In this document: one piece after another, positions 35,707 to 47,331 of the stretch
Numbering within the stretch: the stretch's first letter is position 1
Layout of the letters: the number at the start of each line of letters is the position of its first letter
NCBI GenBank assembly: GCA_036674765.1
Contig: JARVKI010000014.1
Location: forward strand, 124,001-188,000
Reading direction: 5' to 3'
From: Seiridium cupressi
Lineage: Eukaryota; Ascomycota; Sordariomycetes; Amphisphaeriales; Sporocadaceae
DNA: 64,000 nt
The notes under the pieces: model-generated
Database searches by the model: none
Told to the model about the DNA's origin: nothing
The model's input: the letters and a program-made list of their open reading frames with translations, nothing else
Translations under genes and position numbers: made by a program

Positions 35707-36480
35707 CTATCGGTGCAGCTTACGCTGGTAGAAAGCCAGCTCCTCACCCTCCAGGATGTATCCGTCGCAGCGACCGCTCTGGCCGGGACGCGAGGCAATG
35801 ACGGCGAAGATACGACCAGCCTCGAACTGCTTCTCGATGGCGGGGTCGACCTTGCCCTGGGCCGAGTAGCGGGCGGCCTGCTTGCGCTCAACGGCAGCGC
35901 TCTTCTTCACCTGCTCCTCCTCCTTGCCCTGCTTCTGCTGTCGGCGACGACCAAGGGACTGGCCGTAGTGGGCCTCGTACCACTGACGGAAGGGGGCGGC
36001 ATCAATCTGGACAACGGCGGACTTGGTCAGGGTGTTGGTTCGGACCAGCTCGTTGTTGGAAGGGTGGTAGGCGACGACGATGATACGGGTCTTGCGGGTG
36101 ATGCCCTCGGAGGCCCAGGCGAAGTTGCCAGAGTCGAGACGCAGGGCACGGTACTTGTGGTTACCACCGCGGGTGCGGACGGTGTGGACACGCTTGGCAC
36201 CGATACGGGTGTTGGCCTCCTGTCGGCCGGACTCGAAAACGCGCTTCTTCCCTGTTGACAGAGGTCAGAACGTATGACTCTAAAGAGAAATGCATACGGG
36301 TTTTCGAGGGATCAGGCCAAAGTTTGCACCTTGGTCGATCCAACGAGGATGTGGGATGTGTGTGTGTATTCTTGCCATTGCTGGCGGAAGATATTTTCAT
36401 CTTCAAGGGAACGTACGGTAGTAGGCGCGCTTCGCACCGGAGGCGGATCGCTTGTGACGAGAATCGCGAGAGATACCCAT
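35707..36480 (-). CDS. RPS8: 40S ribosomal protein eS8 (RPS8)
   Basis: Small-subunit ribosomal protein eS8, 202 residues. Coding exons are 36480-36417 and 36251-35707, joined in frame across a 165-nt intron after codon 21 (KRAYYR). The N-terminus MGISRDSRHKRS, the core RTRGGNHKYRALRLDSGNF, ASEGITRKTRI, the AHYGQSLGRRR loop and the C-terminal GYILEGEELAFYQRKL are all hallmarks. A second intron sits in the 5' leader at 36658-36493 (GTAAGT donor, AACAG acceptor), ending 12 bases before the ATG, an arrangement common for fungal ribosomal-protein genes. The coding strand has the biased codon use expected for a highly expressed gene. That also explains a long spurious open frame on the opposite strand. 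Confidence 0.97.
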
Positions 36481-36492
36481 GATTGCTGTTTA

Positions 36493-36658
36493 CTGTTTGG
36501 AAGCAAAGTTGATGGTTAGTCCAAGTCCAGCTTGCAAATTTCGAAAGTGGTGTAGGTTTTTTTCAAGGTGCAGTGCCCACTTTCTCAACGGAAGAGTCGT
36601 CTCCGCGGGCACAAAAAAAGAACAATTGGATAGAGACGTGGTTCTCAGGAGCACTTAC
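36493..36658 (-). other. 5'-UTR intron of RPS8
   Basis: GTAAGT donor (36658) and TTCCAAACAG acceptor (36493) on the minus strand, 166 nt, ending just before the eS8 start codon. Inferred from splice signals only. Confidence 0.65.
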
Positions 36659-37283
36659 CTGGTGATGTGACTATTTACCAGGCAATCGATTCGGGGTTGT
36701 CGTTGGGCGTTGGTTGTCGAATGAGCGGAATGGATCAAAGAGAGCGAAGCCAAAAGTTCGAGATATGGAAATTGTAGTTTCTGTGGGCTGCAGGTTGGGT
36801 CTGTGCACTCAAGGGCATGGCTCCGCTTGGGGTCACTCTCGGGTGGGATTTGGCGGGGCTTCGACAGTTTCAGCTCACGACAGCTTCTTGCAGCTGGCAC
36901 GAGCCGGGAGCCAAGCCAATCGACAGAGGAAAAGATCAGACACGGCGGGAAGCTATTGACGATGGATGCATTCCAATGAAGCGTTGGCCATTTGTGACCT
37001 GCATGCATTTCTAACAGGATCATCCATAGTATAAACCCGTGGACATATTTTATACAATTATAGAATCATACATGTCATTACCATATGCTAAAGAACATAC
37101 TATTAAATAGAGCACTCAATTCCTGTTAATTGTCGATTAGTCCATCTTCTACAGACAAAAGTATCCATCCAACCATGAAAGCGTATAACCACCATATTGT
37201 CCACAGCCCCAAAACAACAAGCTCGCCAGCAAAAGGAGAATCCGAAGATGACTTCACATTCTTGTCAAACTGCAAAAATTTGG
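36659..37283. other. RPS8 upstream region
   Basis: Promoter and transcription start region of the minus-strand RPS8 gene. No other gene is supported. Confidence 0.5.
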
Positions 37284-37369
37284 TGGAGTAGCTGGGAATC
37301 GAACCCAGAACCTTTTCCATGCTTTTTATCGCATGCTAAGGAAACGTCATACCACTAGACCACAACCCC
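37284..37369 (-). tRNA. tRNA-Ala (anticodon AGC) with a 14-nt intron
   Basis: An 86-nt gene folds into a full cloverleaf. The acceptor stem is GGGGTTG with CTACTCC, including the G3:U70 wobble pair that is the alanine identity element, and discriminator A73. The D arm is GTCTAGTGGTATGAC. The anticodon stem TTTCC/GGAAA encloses a 7-base loop with AGC plus a 14-nt intron (37333-37320) starting one base 3' of the anticodon, the canonical position. The T arm is CTGGG-TTCGATT-CCCAG. Internal box A and box B are intact. One mismatch (T6:T67) occurs in the acceptor stem. The spliced length is 72 nt before CCA addition. Confidence 0.93.
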
Positions 37370-38299
37370 TGTGATGACTATTTCGTTTTAATTGTGATTC
37401 AGTACTGCAAAATCATCTGATTATTCCATCTGGCTATCCTGGTCCCCACTCTCGGGTTACTCAACAGATTCGAGCCGAGTAGCGAACATGATTCATACCA
37501 TCGAACGGCTTCCGTTCAATTGGCAATACTCCGCGTTTCATGACCCTCGAGATCATTTCGGTTGGCCACGGCACTTGATTTCCAGAGTCCTGGGTCTTCA
37601 TTCAGAGTTGTGGTACACAAGCGGAGGGGAGATTGGTGTTGGTTGCCCCACATCTAGCTTAGATTGGCGACCCTTTGATATGATCCTAGTTGACTACCTA
37701 CTATGCATTTCCTTGGCAGATGATTACTGACCAGTCGGTCCGTCTCAATGTCTTCCGTTTACCCATTGCTAGCGGCTATTCTAATCATCACTGGCTCGCG
37801 TTAGCCATGACTAGATTCCTACGCTTAAAGTGACCAAACCACGGTGGGACGAGAGCTCTGCCGCCGACCGACGGGCAGCCATGTCCCGCACCCCTGAAAG
37901 CAGCAGGTTGAACCCGCGTCCAGCTGTATTCTGGGCCCAACCAACGTAGGAGGGGACCCGATATCCCCAGACCGAAGATCTTGATATGGTTACCTTGGAG
38001 CTGCAACTCTAATTTTGAGACAATCCGACTTCAAGCCTAGCTGTGCCGTTCGACAAATAGAAACTTCGCCCCCAGACTCTTAGCTCATTTGTAACTCGTG
38101 AGCCAGCGTGCCAAGTTCTGCTATATCAGCGTTGTTGCCATGTCTAAGACCACACTCGAGAGTGACGGAGTAGGATCCTCCGAATCATTCTCAATTGCAC
38201 AAACGTTCAAGTATAAGATGCGAGAGTCTAGTATTCGGCAATGTTTAGTCTTTCCAAGAACAAGCAAACCTTGATTGAGAGTGAGGTTTCAAGGGCAAC
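37370..38299. other. Upstream region of the GH5 endoglucanase
   Basis: No gene is supported. The distal part is the tRNA upstream region, and the last few hundred bases are the GH5 promoter and leader. Confidence 0.5.
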
Positions 38300-39719
38300 A
38301 TGAAGTTCAACGACCTCCTTCTCGGTGCCGCGACGGTCGCTGCCGTCGTTGCTGCTCCTGTCAGCAATACGCTATCGACTATCAAGAAACGTCAGAGCAA
38401 GTTCACCTTTACTGGTGTCAACGAGTCAGGAGCTGAGTTCGGTAACACGAATCTGCCTGGAACACTTGGCAAGGACTATACATGGCCGGCTCATTCGACC
38501 ATTGACGTATGCTCACAGCGAATATGCCTAAGAAGACCCTGACTAACTTTTATGAAGACCTTGGTTGGCAAAGGTTTCAACGTTTTCAGAGTACCAACAA
38601 TGATGTGAGTTAGCAAGAGCAAGGAGCCAAGTTTATGTATTAAGGACTAACACTTGACAGGGAGCGCATCATCCCGAACCAATTGAGTGGCTCCTTCGAC
38701 TCGGCCTATGTTTCAGGACTAGACGACGTAAGTGGTGCGAGATTCATGGCAACGGTTATAACTGACACATTAGCAGATCATCAGTTACATCACTGGCAAG
38801 TATGTAAAAGACATCCTTAGAGTCCTGCGAGGTGAAGACTGACACACGAAAAGAGGCGCTTATGCCATTCTTGATCCACACAACTTCGGCCGATACTACG
38901 GAAATGTAAGGGATATTACAACCGAGCTGAGTCGGCATCGCCGCTAATCGCCTTGATATAGATTATCACCGACACGGCTGGCTTCAAGACATGGTGGACC
39001 ACTGTCGCGGGACGCTACGCGAGCAACTCCAAGGTCATCTTTGATACCAACAACGAATTCCATGACGAGGACAATGCGCTCGTAGCTAGCTTGAACCAAG
39101 CCGCCATCGACGGCATTCGAGCTGCTGGTGCAACTTCGCAGTACATCTTCGTCGAGGGCAATTCCTGGACTGGTGCTTGGCATTGGGTATGGGCTTCGAG
39201 TGGTCTGATTTTTATGATGCTCTAACTAATCGCTTACTAGATTTCGAGCGGAACATCAACCGGAATGGGCGCTTTGACGGATCCGTCCGACAAGATCATC
39301 TACGAGATGCATCAATACCTTGACAGCGACGGGTCCGGAACCTCGGCCAGCTGCGTCTCCACGACCATCGGCAAGGAGCGCCTGGCCGACGCTACCGCCT
39401 GGCTCAAGGCGAACAACAAGAAGGCCATCCTTGGCGAGACAGCCGGCGGCTCCAACTCCCAGTGCATCAGCGCCCTCGATGGCATGCTGAGCTACATGCA
39501 GGACAACTCCGACGTCTGGACCGGCTGGCTTTGGTGGGGAGGTGGCCCATGGTGGGGCGACTACATCTACAGGTATGTCGTGTGCATCGCTTGGCTCCTT
39601 TGCCCATTGTTGAGTTTGGGAAGATGAGGGGGACATGTTAACGTGTGTTCTACAGCATGGAGCCACCTTCCGGAGTCGCATACACGGGCGTGCTGCCATC
39701 GATAACGAAATACATATAG
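38300..39719 (+). CDS. Secreted GH5 endo-beta-1,4-glucanase (cellulase)
   Basis: Retaining glycoside hydrolase family 5 enzyme cutting internal beta-1,4-glucan bonds. Eight exons: 38300-38506, 38558-38604, 38661-38727, 38777-38799, 38854-38905, 38962-39186, 39241-39572 and 39656-39719. They give 338 residues with every phase matching. The signal peptide is about residues 1-19 (hydrophobic, ending AAP), followed by a Lys-Lys-Arg processing site at 29-31. The barrel includes [34 protein letters not shown], the acid/base Glu164 in TNNEFHD and the nucleophile Glu273 in [24 protein letters not shown] near the end is typical of subfamily 5. No carbohydrate-binding module is present. The 23-nt exon 4 is small but needed for [12 protein letters not shown]. 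Induction by cellulose is likely by family but not readable here. Confidence 0.94.
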
Positions 39720-40991
39720 GCCCGAAGCGACGGTCTCGAAGACGATGGCTGGACAATAGCAGGCAGATTGTAATGCCAGTGGGTTCTTGTGACGGCAGGA
39801 CATCCCTATATCATTCCTTCGCTATACTCAGTCGGTTGGATGAGGTGCATAGCAGATCTACCACAATGGCCCGGAAAATAGGCACAATGAGAAGTTCACT
39901 TGTTTTATACCTTGCGCAGATCTACCGAGCGAGCATGCTTGTTTCGGACATGTGCTTAGCCCAAAGTCGTGACGCACGTGAGCTCGCTATCTTGGGTAGT
40001 CTAATGTTTCAAAGATCGCACTACACCAAATCCCGAAGACCAGGAAAAGCTTAACTTGAGACCATCTGATCTTCAAAACATGTACGGGGTGCACTTGTTG
40101 CGCAGATAGGTATTCCAATTTCTCCGAGGAAATCGACTAGTGAGCTTTTCTTAGGCCGTCCTTATTCGGGCCGCGCTATTGGCTTATGGTCATTCCCGAT
40201 TCCAATCGTGTTTGAGGATCGGGGTCTGCTTTTCGCGGTTGCCGAATCAGGAAATCGGACGATGGGGATATATCCAGATCCGGCGGCCGTGCGGTGCAAC
40301 CCGGCTGCCACACCTTCCCGAAGGACAACCGTCAACCGCCAACGTCATAAGCCCGCGACCGGGTCAAGTCGACGACATGGCATGTGAGTCCTCTTGGTGA
40401 TTGGTCGGCTTGTTTCGATTGAGGTAAACCCTCGATCAGTTTCTAGCAGTTCCGCAGTGTACCGCGTCGCATGAGATCAGAGCTTAGTGGGGTTTCAAAC
40501 CCAGGCGAGTCGATGGCGTAGAAACAATGGCTGACTTACCTTAAGACAACGGGGCGCACATGTCGTAGCAGGCTGGAGGCTGCCCGCCGGCTGCCTTCCT
40601 GAGACGAGAGCCCTGGCTATCTAGCTACTACAGCTTCTGTGACTACGAGCTTGGCCTCGTCTTCATCCGTCCAACTGTGCACGGCACACCTCTGTCGTAC
40701 TGCTACTGCGGCCTCCGTCTGACAGGTTTCCAGTAGCTCAGGGCCATCTAATTGCGGCACCACGGGGTAGGACAGTGGAGGTGCCGAGACTTTGTGCTTG
40801 TAGTCTTGCAGCTGACATTCAATCTTACACATACAATATCGGACATTAGTCGTTAGCTTCCGCGTCGATCCTCTCTGACGTCTGGCATTTCTCTGCCTTT
40901 GAAAAGCCTTTCAATTTATCCATGGATCAAATCCCCACGTGGTATACCGGAACAGGTCTTGCCTCATGAGCAGCGGTCGATATGAGTCGAG
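39720..40991. other. Intergenic region between GH5 and the Ser/Ala-rich membrane protein
   Basis: No gene is supported. The 40200-40330 part is GC-rich with several CCG/CGG triplets, including CCG-N11-CGG near 40242-40258, which zinc-cluster factors might bind. Confidence 0.4.
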
Positions 40992-43877
40992 ATGGTCAAG
41001 GTCGGCGCCGTGTCATGTCTGCTGCTGATGGCTTCATCAGTCGTCTTGGCAAGTGACGCACAAATCAATGGGCAAGAAATCATCGGGACAGACATAATGA
41101 GCAGCAGGGAAGTTCTAGGGCCTGTCGACATCAAGGGGGGTGGAAAGAGAACAACACAACCGCTCGTGGTACGAGTTGAACTACATGAGCAAACACCAAC
41201 TCTCAACAAGCTTTCGAAAACCCGACTAACTCCCACTGCTTTGCTACGCGAACCGCAGATCTCTCTATCGACAAAGCTGCCAGAACCCGAAGAAGCATTG
41301 CACAAGCGCCAGAATGAAAAGATCAGAGTGCCGGTAGCAGCAGTACCACCTTCTCCTGGAGACTCAACTCAGACACTGGGTCCGATAGCATCTGCTGTGA
41401 GCGCTTCACTCACGAGTAGCGCTGCGGCAGCCCTCGCTTCAGTCTCTGCCGACTTTCAAGGTCAACTCGGGGCACTGTCTGCTCAGTCTTCGGCAGATGT
41501 AGCCGCCGCTTCGGCTGCGGTGTCAGCCTCGGCATCCGCAGCTCTTGCGTCCGTAACAGAGTCAGTGGCCGCAGCAATGGCATCCATATCCGCATCAGCT
41601 TCATCAGCCATCGCCTCTGCAGATGCAAACACAGCTTCCATAGCAGCTAGTGCTAGTAGTGCAGCCGCGGCAGCTAGTTCCAGTGCAGCTGCGAGTGCGA
41701 GCAGTGCTATTGCGGCTGTTCAGTCAAGTCTGGGTTCAGAGGTTTCTATGACCATGCCCTCTGCTACTGCTGTAAGTGAAGATACAAATCAATGGGATAT
41801 ATCGGAGGACCCGGCTGATTGAAGTGAACAGGCTTTTAATAATAATAATATTGTCCAGCCTAATTCCTCGGCAAGTTCGGAAGATGCTGGATCATTATTG
41901 ATCACACCCAGCCAAATAGCCGCCATGGTGATCGGCACGATCGTCGGAACTGCTATCTTCACTCTACTTGTGGTATATGCGGTCGTGATTTGTCGGCAAA
42001 GACGCGAGAAGAAGCATATGGAAAAGTACAGGAAGGAACGCAAGTATAGTGATATCGCCTTGAATGCCATGGACCGTGACGACGAGACAGGCCGTGCGGA
42101 AGGATACTCGAGTCGATACCACAGGCCGGCAGCACCTCATTCTGAGGGAACGGGGTCAATCGTACCAGTAAGACAAGTGGTCAGGCCACAGAAGGCGCAG
42201 TTAATAACTCATCGCCCGAGTCTGCCTCCACTACAAGAGGAGAGTCCAAGGGTCTCGGATCAGTTCGACTTGTACCCTCCCAGGGAGGGCCCATCAGAGG
42301 GGCTGGATTTCCATGCCTTGAGCTACACTCCAGAGCAAACAAGCCACGGGATGCCAGAAGAGCCCGACCCAGTGAAGCTAGCACTGATCAAACGACAAAG
42401 CAGAGGCGGAAGTAAGAGACTTGCGGTAACAAGGGTAGACAGCGTAAGCCACCAAAGACATGACAGCAACAGCAGCAACCTCGATGCCTCAGTTCCAGCG
42501 AATCCATATTTCCCTGGCCCGTTAACTCCTGGACAACCATCGTGCAAGCGCCCACGCCTTGCCCGGACGCCCTCATCAGATACCCTCCCCCACCCGAATC
42601 GTGAGCTTCCATCGCCCTTGGCGCCCAACCCTCCGATGAGCTCAGCAATAGCGCCAGCCACCGCGACTTCAAATTGGGGTTGGGGAGCGGAATCGTCCTC
42701 ACAGGTGCCTCCGACATCCAGTCAGTACCAGAATCTAAATGCCCAGGTCCAGCCGGACTATCCTTACACATACCAACCTTCGAGCGCAAAACCGCAGTAC
42801 ATACCAGACCGCAACCAACCTCACGTTGGATTCCTTCTACAACAGGATTCGGCCTCGCCAAGACCAGCTCAGCAAGCTCAACAGTATGAATATGACAAAT
42901 TATATCCAAACTATGTCCGTAGATCCAATGCCGCCAATCCTAGAGCAGAAAACATGAGGCCAACGGTATCAACAGACGGAGTGTCTTCCCCAATACCTCT
43001 ACGCCCCATGAACCACATTTCCATATCCCCAATCAGCCCGTATAGCTCGACCTTCGAGAACCCCCTCGCCTCGCCGAACTTCATTTCACCGCTGTCCCCA
43101 CCACCCAAGTCGCCCCTTCGCGCTATCATGCGGCTCTCGAAATCCGACTACTCCCTGCGCGACCAACACAACGTCTCGCCCCTGAGCAGCGACGACGGCC
43201 ACGACAGCTCGCGCAAAGCAACACCGCCCCTCCCTCTGCGCGGATTCAGCCGCAGCTCCGGCGAGCTAGGCGCCGTGAGTCTGGCCCAGGCAACAGCAGG
43301 ACTAGATCTGAACATCGGGCCATTAGGCACCTCCCCATTCCACCGCACCACCAACGACGACGATGACGACGAAGAGGATGGTGAAGACGACGACATCACC
43401 GCAATGACGCCGGGCTTGCCCCCACTGAGGCGCACCGACACAGCAGCCAGCGGGCCCAGCCGTGCATCAAGCCTAACGGCAAAATCCTACCACAGCAACA
43501 CGAACCCGAACGGCGGGGGCCGGTTCACGTTTCTCGCGTCCAACGGGCACTCGCCGGACAGCAGCAACCCTAGCTCGACGCCGACGAGCCCGTGGGGGCC
43601 CCTGCCGTCGCTGCGCAAGCGGCGCAGCAGCAGCCTCGGACGCATCGAGATCCCGCCGGAGCAGCTGACGGTGGGCGGCATCTACGTCGGGGCGCCGGGG
43701 CCGAGGTTCGTCTTGTTTCCGCCGGCCGGGGCTGGGGGGAGCGCCGCATCAACGACGACGAGCCCGGGCGCTGTGGTGCCGGTCAGTCCCTTGGGTGCGG
43801 GGCCCGGTTTGGGGCTGGGGCTGGGGCATGGCAAGAGTCGGAGTATGGGGAATGCTGAGTTTAGGCAGGCGGAATGA
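40992..43877 (+). CDS. Ser/Ala-rich single-pass plasma-membrane protein with long cytoplasmic tail
   Basis: Function not recognised in detail. Exons 40992-41771 and 41832-43877 give 941 residues across a 60-nt phase-0 intron. The order is a signal peptide (about 1-20), a short ectodomain with a possible Kex2-type site (HKRQ, about 104-107), and then a striking Ser/Ala-only stretch of about 120 residues with repeats such as SASASAALASV. A membrane span (IAAMVIGTIVGTAIFTLLVV, about 289-310) is followed by a basic stop-transfer patch (CRQRREKKH). A disordered cytoplasmic tail of about 625 residues is rich in Pro/Ser and has an acidic run (DDDDDEEDGEDDD). This layout resembles Mid2/Wsc-type wall sensors, whose Ser-rich stalk is O-mannosylated, but no WSC or cysteine-rich head is present, so a sensor role is inference. 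Confidence 0.8.
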
Positions 43878-44640
43878 TGAGTGGATCATGACTTCAGGAA
43901 TTTTTGGTACGATTTGGGCGACGGTATGCAAATCGAAGATGGCAAGTCAACCCTCAGGGACTGACTAGACATATGTGATTAAGAGGGATTTCAGATCTTT
44001 TGCTCTGCTCCCTGATCAATTGGAGGCGTTTATGGCGATAGGGATAGCATGACGCCATATGTAGGTATGTCTATAGCTTTAGTGATCGGAATATCCCCAG
44101 AAGAAACAGGATATGGGGGTATGACTATCTGTTGTATATTAGCTGAGTATAAGATACCCCTGTTGCACATAAGGCCCTAGTCCAAATAGCATGATTAAAA
44201 TGGGTATGCGTTCATTCACTATATACATCGTGAAAGCAAAGTCTAGTCTGTTGTCTTGACAAAAGCTGATCTGCTTTTTCGTCGCACTGTACCACTATAG
44301 TACAGTTCATGTCATGTTAATGCTACACCAGTACCGATCTTAACGCCGGCAAATGCATCCTTCCCTGCGTCATCCATAGACGGAAGGATTTCCCGGCCAG
44401 GTCCGCGCAACTCCGTGCCGTGGAGCCCAAGGTTCGATATTTCGCGTTGTGAAGGTTAAATATCGCATTTTAAAGGTTCGAGTTCGAGACATGCTGCCGA
44501 CGCATAGGCCACGCATTTTTTTACGCTTGCCCCTGACGCCTTACAGCCGCGTAAGTCATTTCCAAAAAGCTTGTGTTCACACGGCTTCGGGACTGCGCCA
44601 TCAAGCCGACCACTAACTGTGGAATTCCAGTGATAGCGCC
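43878..44640. other. Convergent 3' intergenic region
   Basis: Between the membrane-protein and ERD2 stops. No gene or RNA is supported. Confidence 0.5.
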
Positions 44641-45347
44641 TTAAACTGGAAGCTTGAACTTCATGCCCTTCACGACCTTGTTGTAGTAAATCCAGAAGAA
44701 ATCCGAGTACAGCACGGTCTGAACGAGGCCGGCAACAACAGCGATCCAATCAACCTTGTGCTTAGGCTCGGTGAAGTACCTCCATAGCCAGTTTGGAATG
44801 TACAGAGCGCGGTAAGCACCAAGGGCGAACAGGTAGTGGGTTGTGATGGTCTCGGCCGAGCCAGTGCGTTGCAGCATGAACAGCTGAGGCAGGATGGCAA
44901 CCGACTCCAGCCAGATGGAGAATGCCCATAGAATCTCGTTCAAGGTATACTTGTAGGGAAGCAGGATGGCGAGGACCGCGGCGCCGCCGAGTAGGTATTG
45001 TACACGGAAGGTGTCGAGGCTTGGGTCGGTTGTCGATTTGTATTTCGTGGTCATCAGGTAGACGATGTAGCCTTGGCTTCCGATAAATAGGATCTTGAAA
45101 ATGATGTTGTAGATTGACTCGGTGCTGAAGAGATCGAGATACCGCGTCACGTAGACGATCAAGTAGAGTGCCTGGGATTTGAACGAGATACCAGCGCAGC
45201 CCTGAGTTTGGCATTAGCCATGGTTTAGAGTTCGATAAGAGGATCGCACGCAAGGTAACATACGTTCAGCTCAGTCATCTTGTGCAGCAAGATCAAGATG
45301 GAGGCCAAGTGGGAGAAGTCCCCCAATATTCTGAAGACGTTCAACAT
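44641..45347 (-). CDS. ERD2: ER lumen protein-retaining receptor (KDEL/HDEL receptor)
   Basis: Seven-transmembrane Golgi receptor that binds C-terminal K/HDEL signals and returns ER residents in COPI vesicles. Exons 45347-45264 and 45201-44641 give 214 residues, the standard length, with a 62-nt phase-0 intron after LHKMTELN. Diagnostic segments are ILGDFSHLASILILLHKM, CAGISFKSQALYLIVYVTRYLDLF, the cytosolic YNIIFKILFIGSQ and PQLFMLQRTGSAETITTHY with the ligand-pocket region. YRALYIPNWLWRY and the C-terminal YYNKVVKGMKFKLPV carry the lysine-based retrieval region. It is divergent from the WLM protease gene, with a shared upstream region of about 950 bp. No unusual residue is seen. Confidence 0.96.
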
Positions 45348-46296
45348 GGTTGCTGTTTGTCGAAGTTGAAGCTTCCCCTTGAGTTCGAGGTTGGAGGATG
45401 GGCGAGCTCTCGAGAGAAGCGTATGCTGAGGTGTGGTTGTTGCCCAAGTCTGGGGAGGGCGGTACGTGTCAATTGAGTCGTGAACGCTCGGTTTGCAATT
45501 GCGTCGTCCACTTCGATGGTGGTGAAATGGTGCGTGTTGTTTTGTTGCAATTTATTGAAGACACTTTTGTCAAGTTCCTTCCCGTCTCGTTGCTAGCAGA
45601 AAGGACACGAACGCGATTCACTTTTGATTGGACGGCCCCGGTTTAGGCTGTGGCTAACTGCCGGCTCATGCTGCGTCAAGCCACAGAAGTCGCCCGAGCT
45701 CCTGGATCTAGAGAATCGACAGCCCTGAAGTGATCGCCCTGCGCTGTCAGGGGTAAGCAATTGCATTCCTAGCTCGGGTTTTCACTAAAGATGGCGCCCC
45801 ATTCGTTGACTTGCAGTGCTCGTCTGGCAGAACCTTTGAGCACTCTTCCAGCGCGTATCATCAGGCTGGAGTGCTATGCGGTTGATCGAAGCGAGCGGTG
45901 ATAGCTAATAACTATTTTGTTCTGTGCTGTATCAGTAAGTTTGTTGGGACATGAATGGGCTCGTTGTTACAAGGTCTGGGTTCGAAATTTGAACCGGCAG
46001 CACTTTCACGTTACCTCCGATGGGTCGCGACGTCTGGGCCATTGCCTCTGACGTATTACAAAGCTGCCTTAGAAGCTTCGAGCCGTGAGAACGACAAACC
46101 ACCACTTGATTACTGGTAGGTCCTCTTTCGCGCATCCTTCAAGAAAGCTTTCTGCTTCATTTCAATCTCATTACCCCGGTTTTTGCATCTATATTCCAAG
46201 GAGCCTTGGGACTTTGTCAGCACGAGTGTAGCGGCACAACCATTCATTACCAAACGCCACCACTACACAGGGTACCACACGAGTCGCAACCGCAAC
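45348..46296. other. Divergent promoter region, ERD2 / UBL-WLM gene
   Basis: Shared upstream DNA of two divergent housekeeping genes. No coding exon is supported. Confidence 0.5.
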
Positions 46297-47331
46297 ATGG
46301 CGGACCAGACTTCAGATGCGCCAACAGGCGGAACTATCTCTGTCACGCTCAGCCATCAAAACAATTCGCACGCTCTTGAACTTGCCCAGGATGCGACTAT
46401 CACAGACCTCGCGACCGCCGTAGAGACGCAGCTCTTCATCCCGATCAGCAACCAGAAATACATACTGCCGAAACTTGGCCTCCTCAAAGCCCCCTTCAAA
46501 GACCCAAACCTTTCTATTGCTCAGCTGGACAACAGCAAGCCCATCAAGCTGATGGGCACCACTGCTTCCGAGGTGGCCTCTCTTGCCTCAGCCTCGCAAG
46601 CAGTCGCCGCTCGCGAAGCCGCCTATGCCTCCCAGCGCCGCGCGCAACCCAAGGCCATGTCCAGTCGAACCAGCCAGCAAAGGCAAGAAGATGCGACATA
46701 TACGTTCCTACAAATCCGACCACTCCCGAACCTGCCGAATCCCGAGCGCTCGAAGCAATTTCTCGAGAAGCTCAGCAAAGATCCTGGTATTGTCGCAACC
46801 ATGAAGAAGCACAAGTTCACCGTCGGTTTGCTCACTGAGATGGATCCGCTTTCTTACACCGAATCGAACCACGAAGGAACGACACGGATATTGGGTCTGA
46901 ACCGTAACAGAGGCCAGGCGATCGAGTTGAGGCTACGGACGGATGCTTATGACGGTTACCGTGATTACAAGACCATTCGGAACACGCTATGTCATGAGCT
47001 GGCGCATAACATACACAGTGACCACGACCGAAACTTCTGGGACCTGTGTCATCAGATCGAAAAGGAGGTTGCGCGGGCTGACTGGAAGTCGGGCGGCAGA
47101 AGCGTAGCCGAAGAGGACTACTACGAGCCGAGCGAGGAGATCGCCTACGATCACGGCGGTTGGACTGGAGGGGAGTTTGTCCTCGGTGGTGGCGGCGGTT
47201 CAAGCAGAGCAGGAGAAGGAACTCTAACGAGTAGGGAAGTCAGGGCCCAAGCAGCAGAGGAGAGGCTGAAGAAAATGGAAGCTGAACGAAAAAAGCCGCA
47301 GCAGAGTGACCAGGACCAACAGAGAGACTAG
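46297..47331 (+). CDS. UBL-WLM metalloprotease-like protein (Wss1/SPRTN-related)
   Basis: Ubiquitin-like domain fused to a WLM zinc metalloprotease domain, 344 residues, single exon. The WLM group includes Wss1, which degrades DNA-protein crosslinks; the UBL-WLM form is known in fission yeast and plants. The UBL fold spans about 13-90 (TISVTLSH...KYILPKLGLL...LMGTT). The WLM core holds HELAHNIHSDH with His233, Glu234, His237 and His243, the full HExxHxxxxxH zinc site, preceded by MKKHKFTVGLLTEMDP and followed by DHDRNFWDLCHQIEKE. The C-terminus has a Gly/Ser linker and a charged helix. The start is taken at ATG 46297 (MADQTSD). The frame is open further upstream but only from a non-ATG codon. 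No obvious SUMO-interacting motif was pinned down. Confidence 0.93.
   Translation: MADQTSDAPTGGTISVTLSHQNNSHALELAQDATITDLATAVETQLFIPISNQKYILPKLGLLKAPFKDPNLSIAQLDNSKPIKLMGTTASEVASLASASQAVAAREAAYASQRRAQPKAMSSRTSQQRQEDATYTFLQIRPLPNLPNPERSKQFLEKLSKDPGIVATMKKHKFTVGLLTEMDPLSYTESNHEGTTRILGLNRNRGQAIELRLRTDAYDGYRDYKTIRNTLCHELAHNIHSDHDRNFWDLCHQIEKEVARADWKSGGRSVAEEDYYEPSEEIAYDHGGWTGGEFVLGGGGGSSRAGEGTLTSREVRAQAAEERLKKMEAERKKPQQSDQDQQRD

Noticed and set aside
35713..36258. 181-codon forward frame
   Set aside because: Antisense to RPS8; caused by strong codon bias of the ribosomal-protein gene.
45970..45990. GGTTCGAAATTTGAACC as a tRNA box B
   Set aside because: It is a short palindrome without box A at a suitable distance and without stems.
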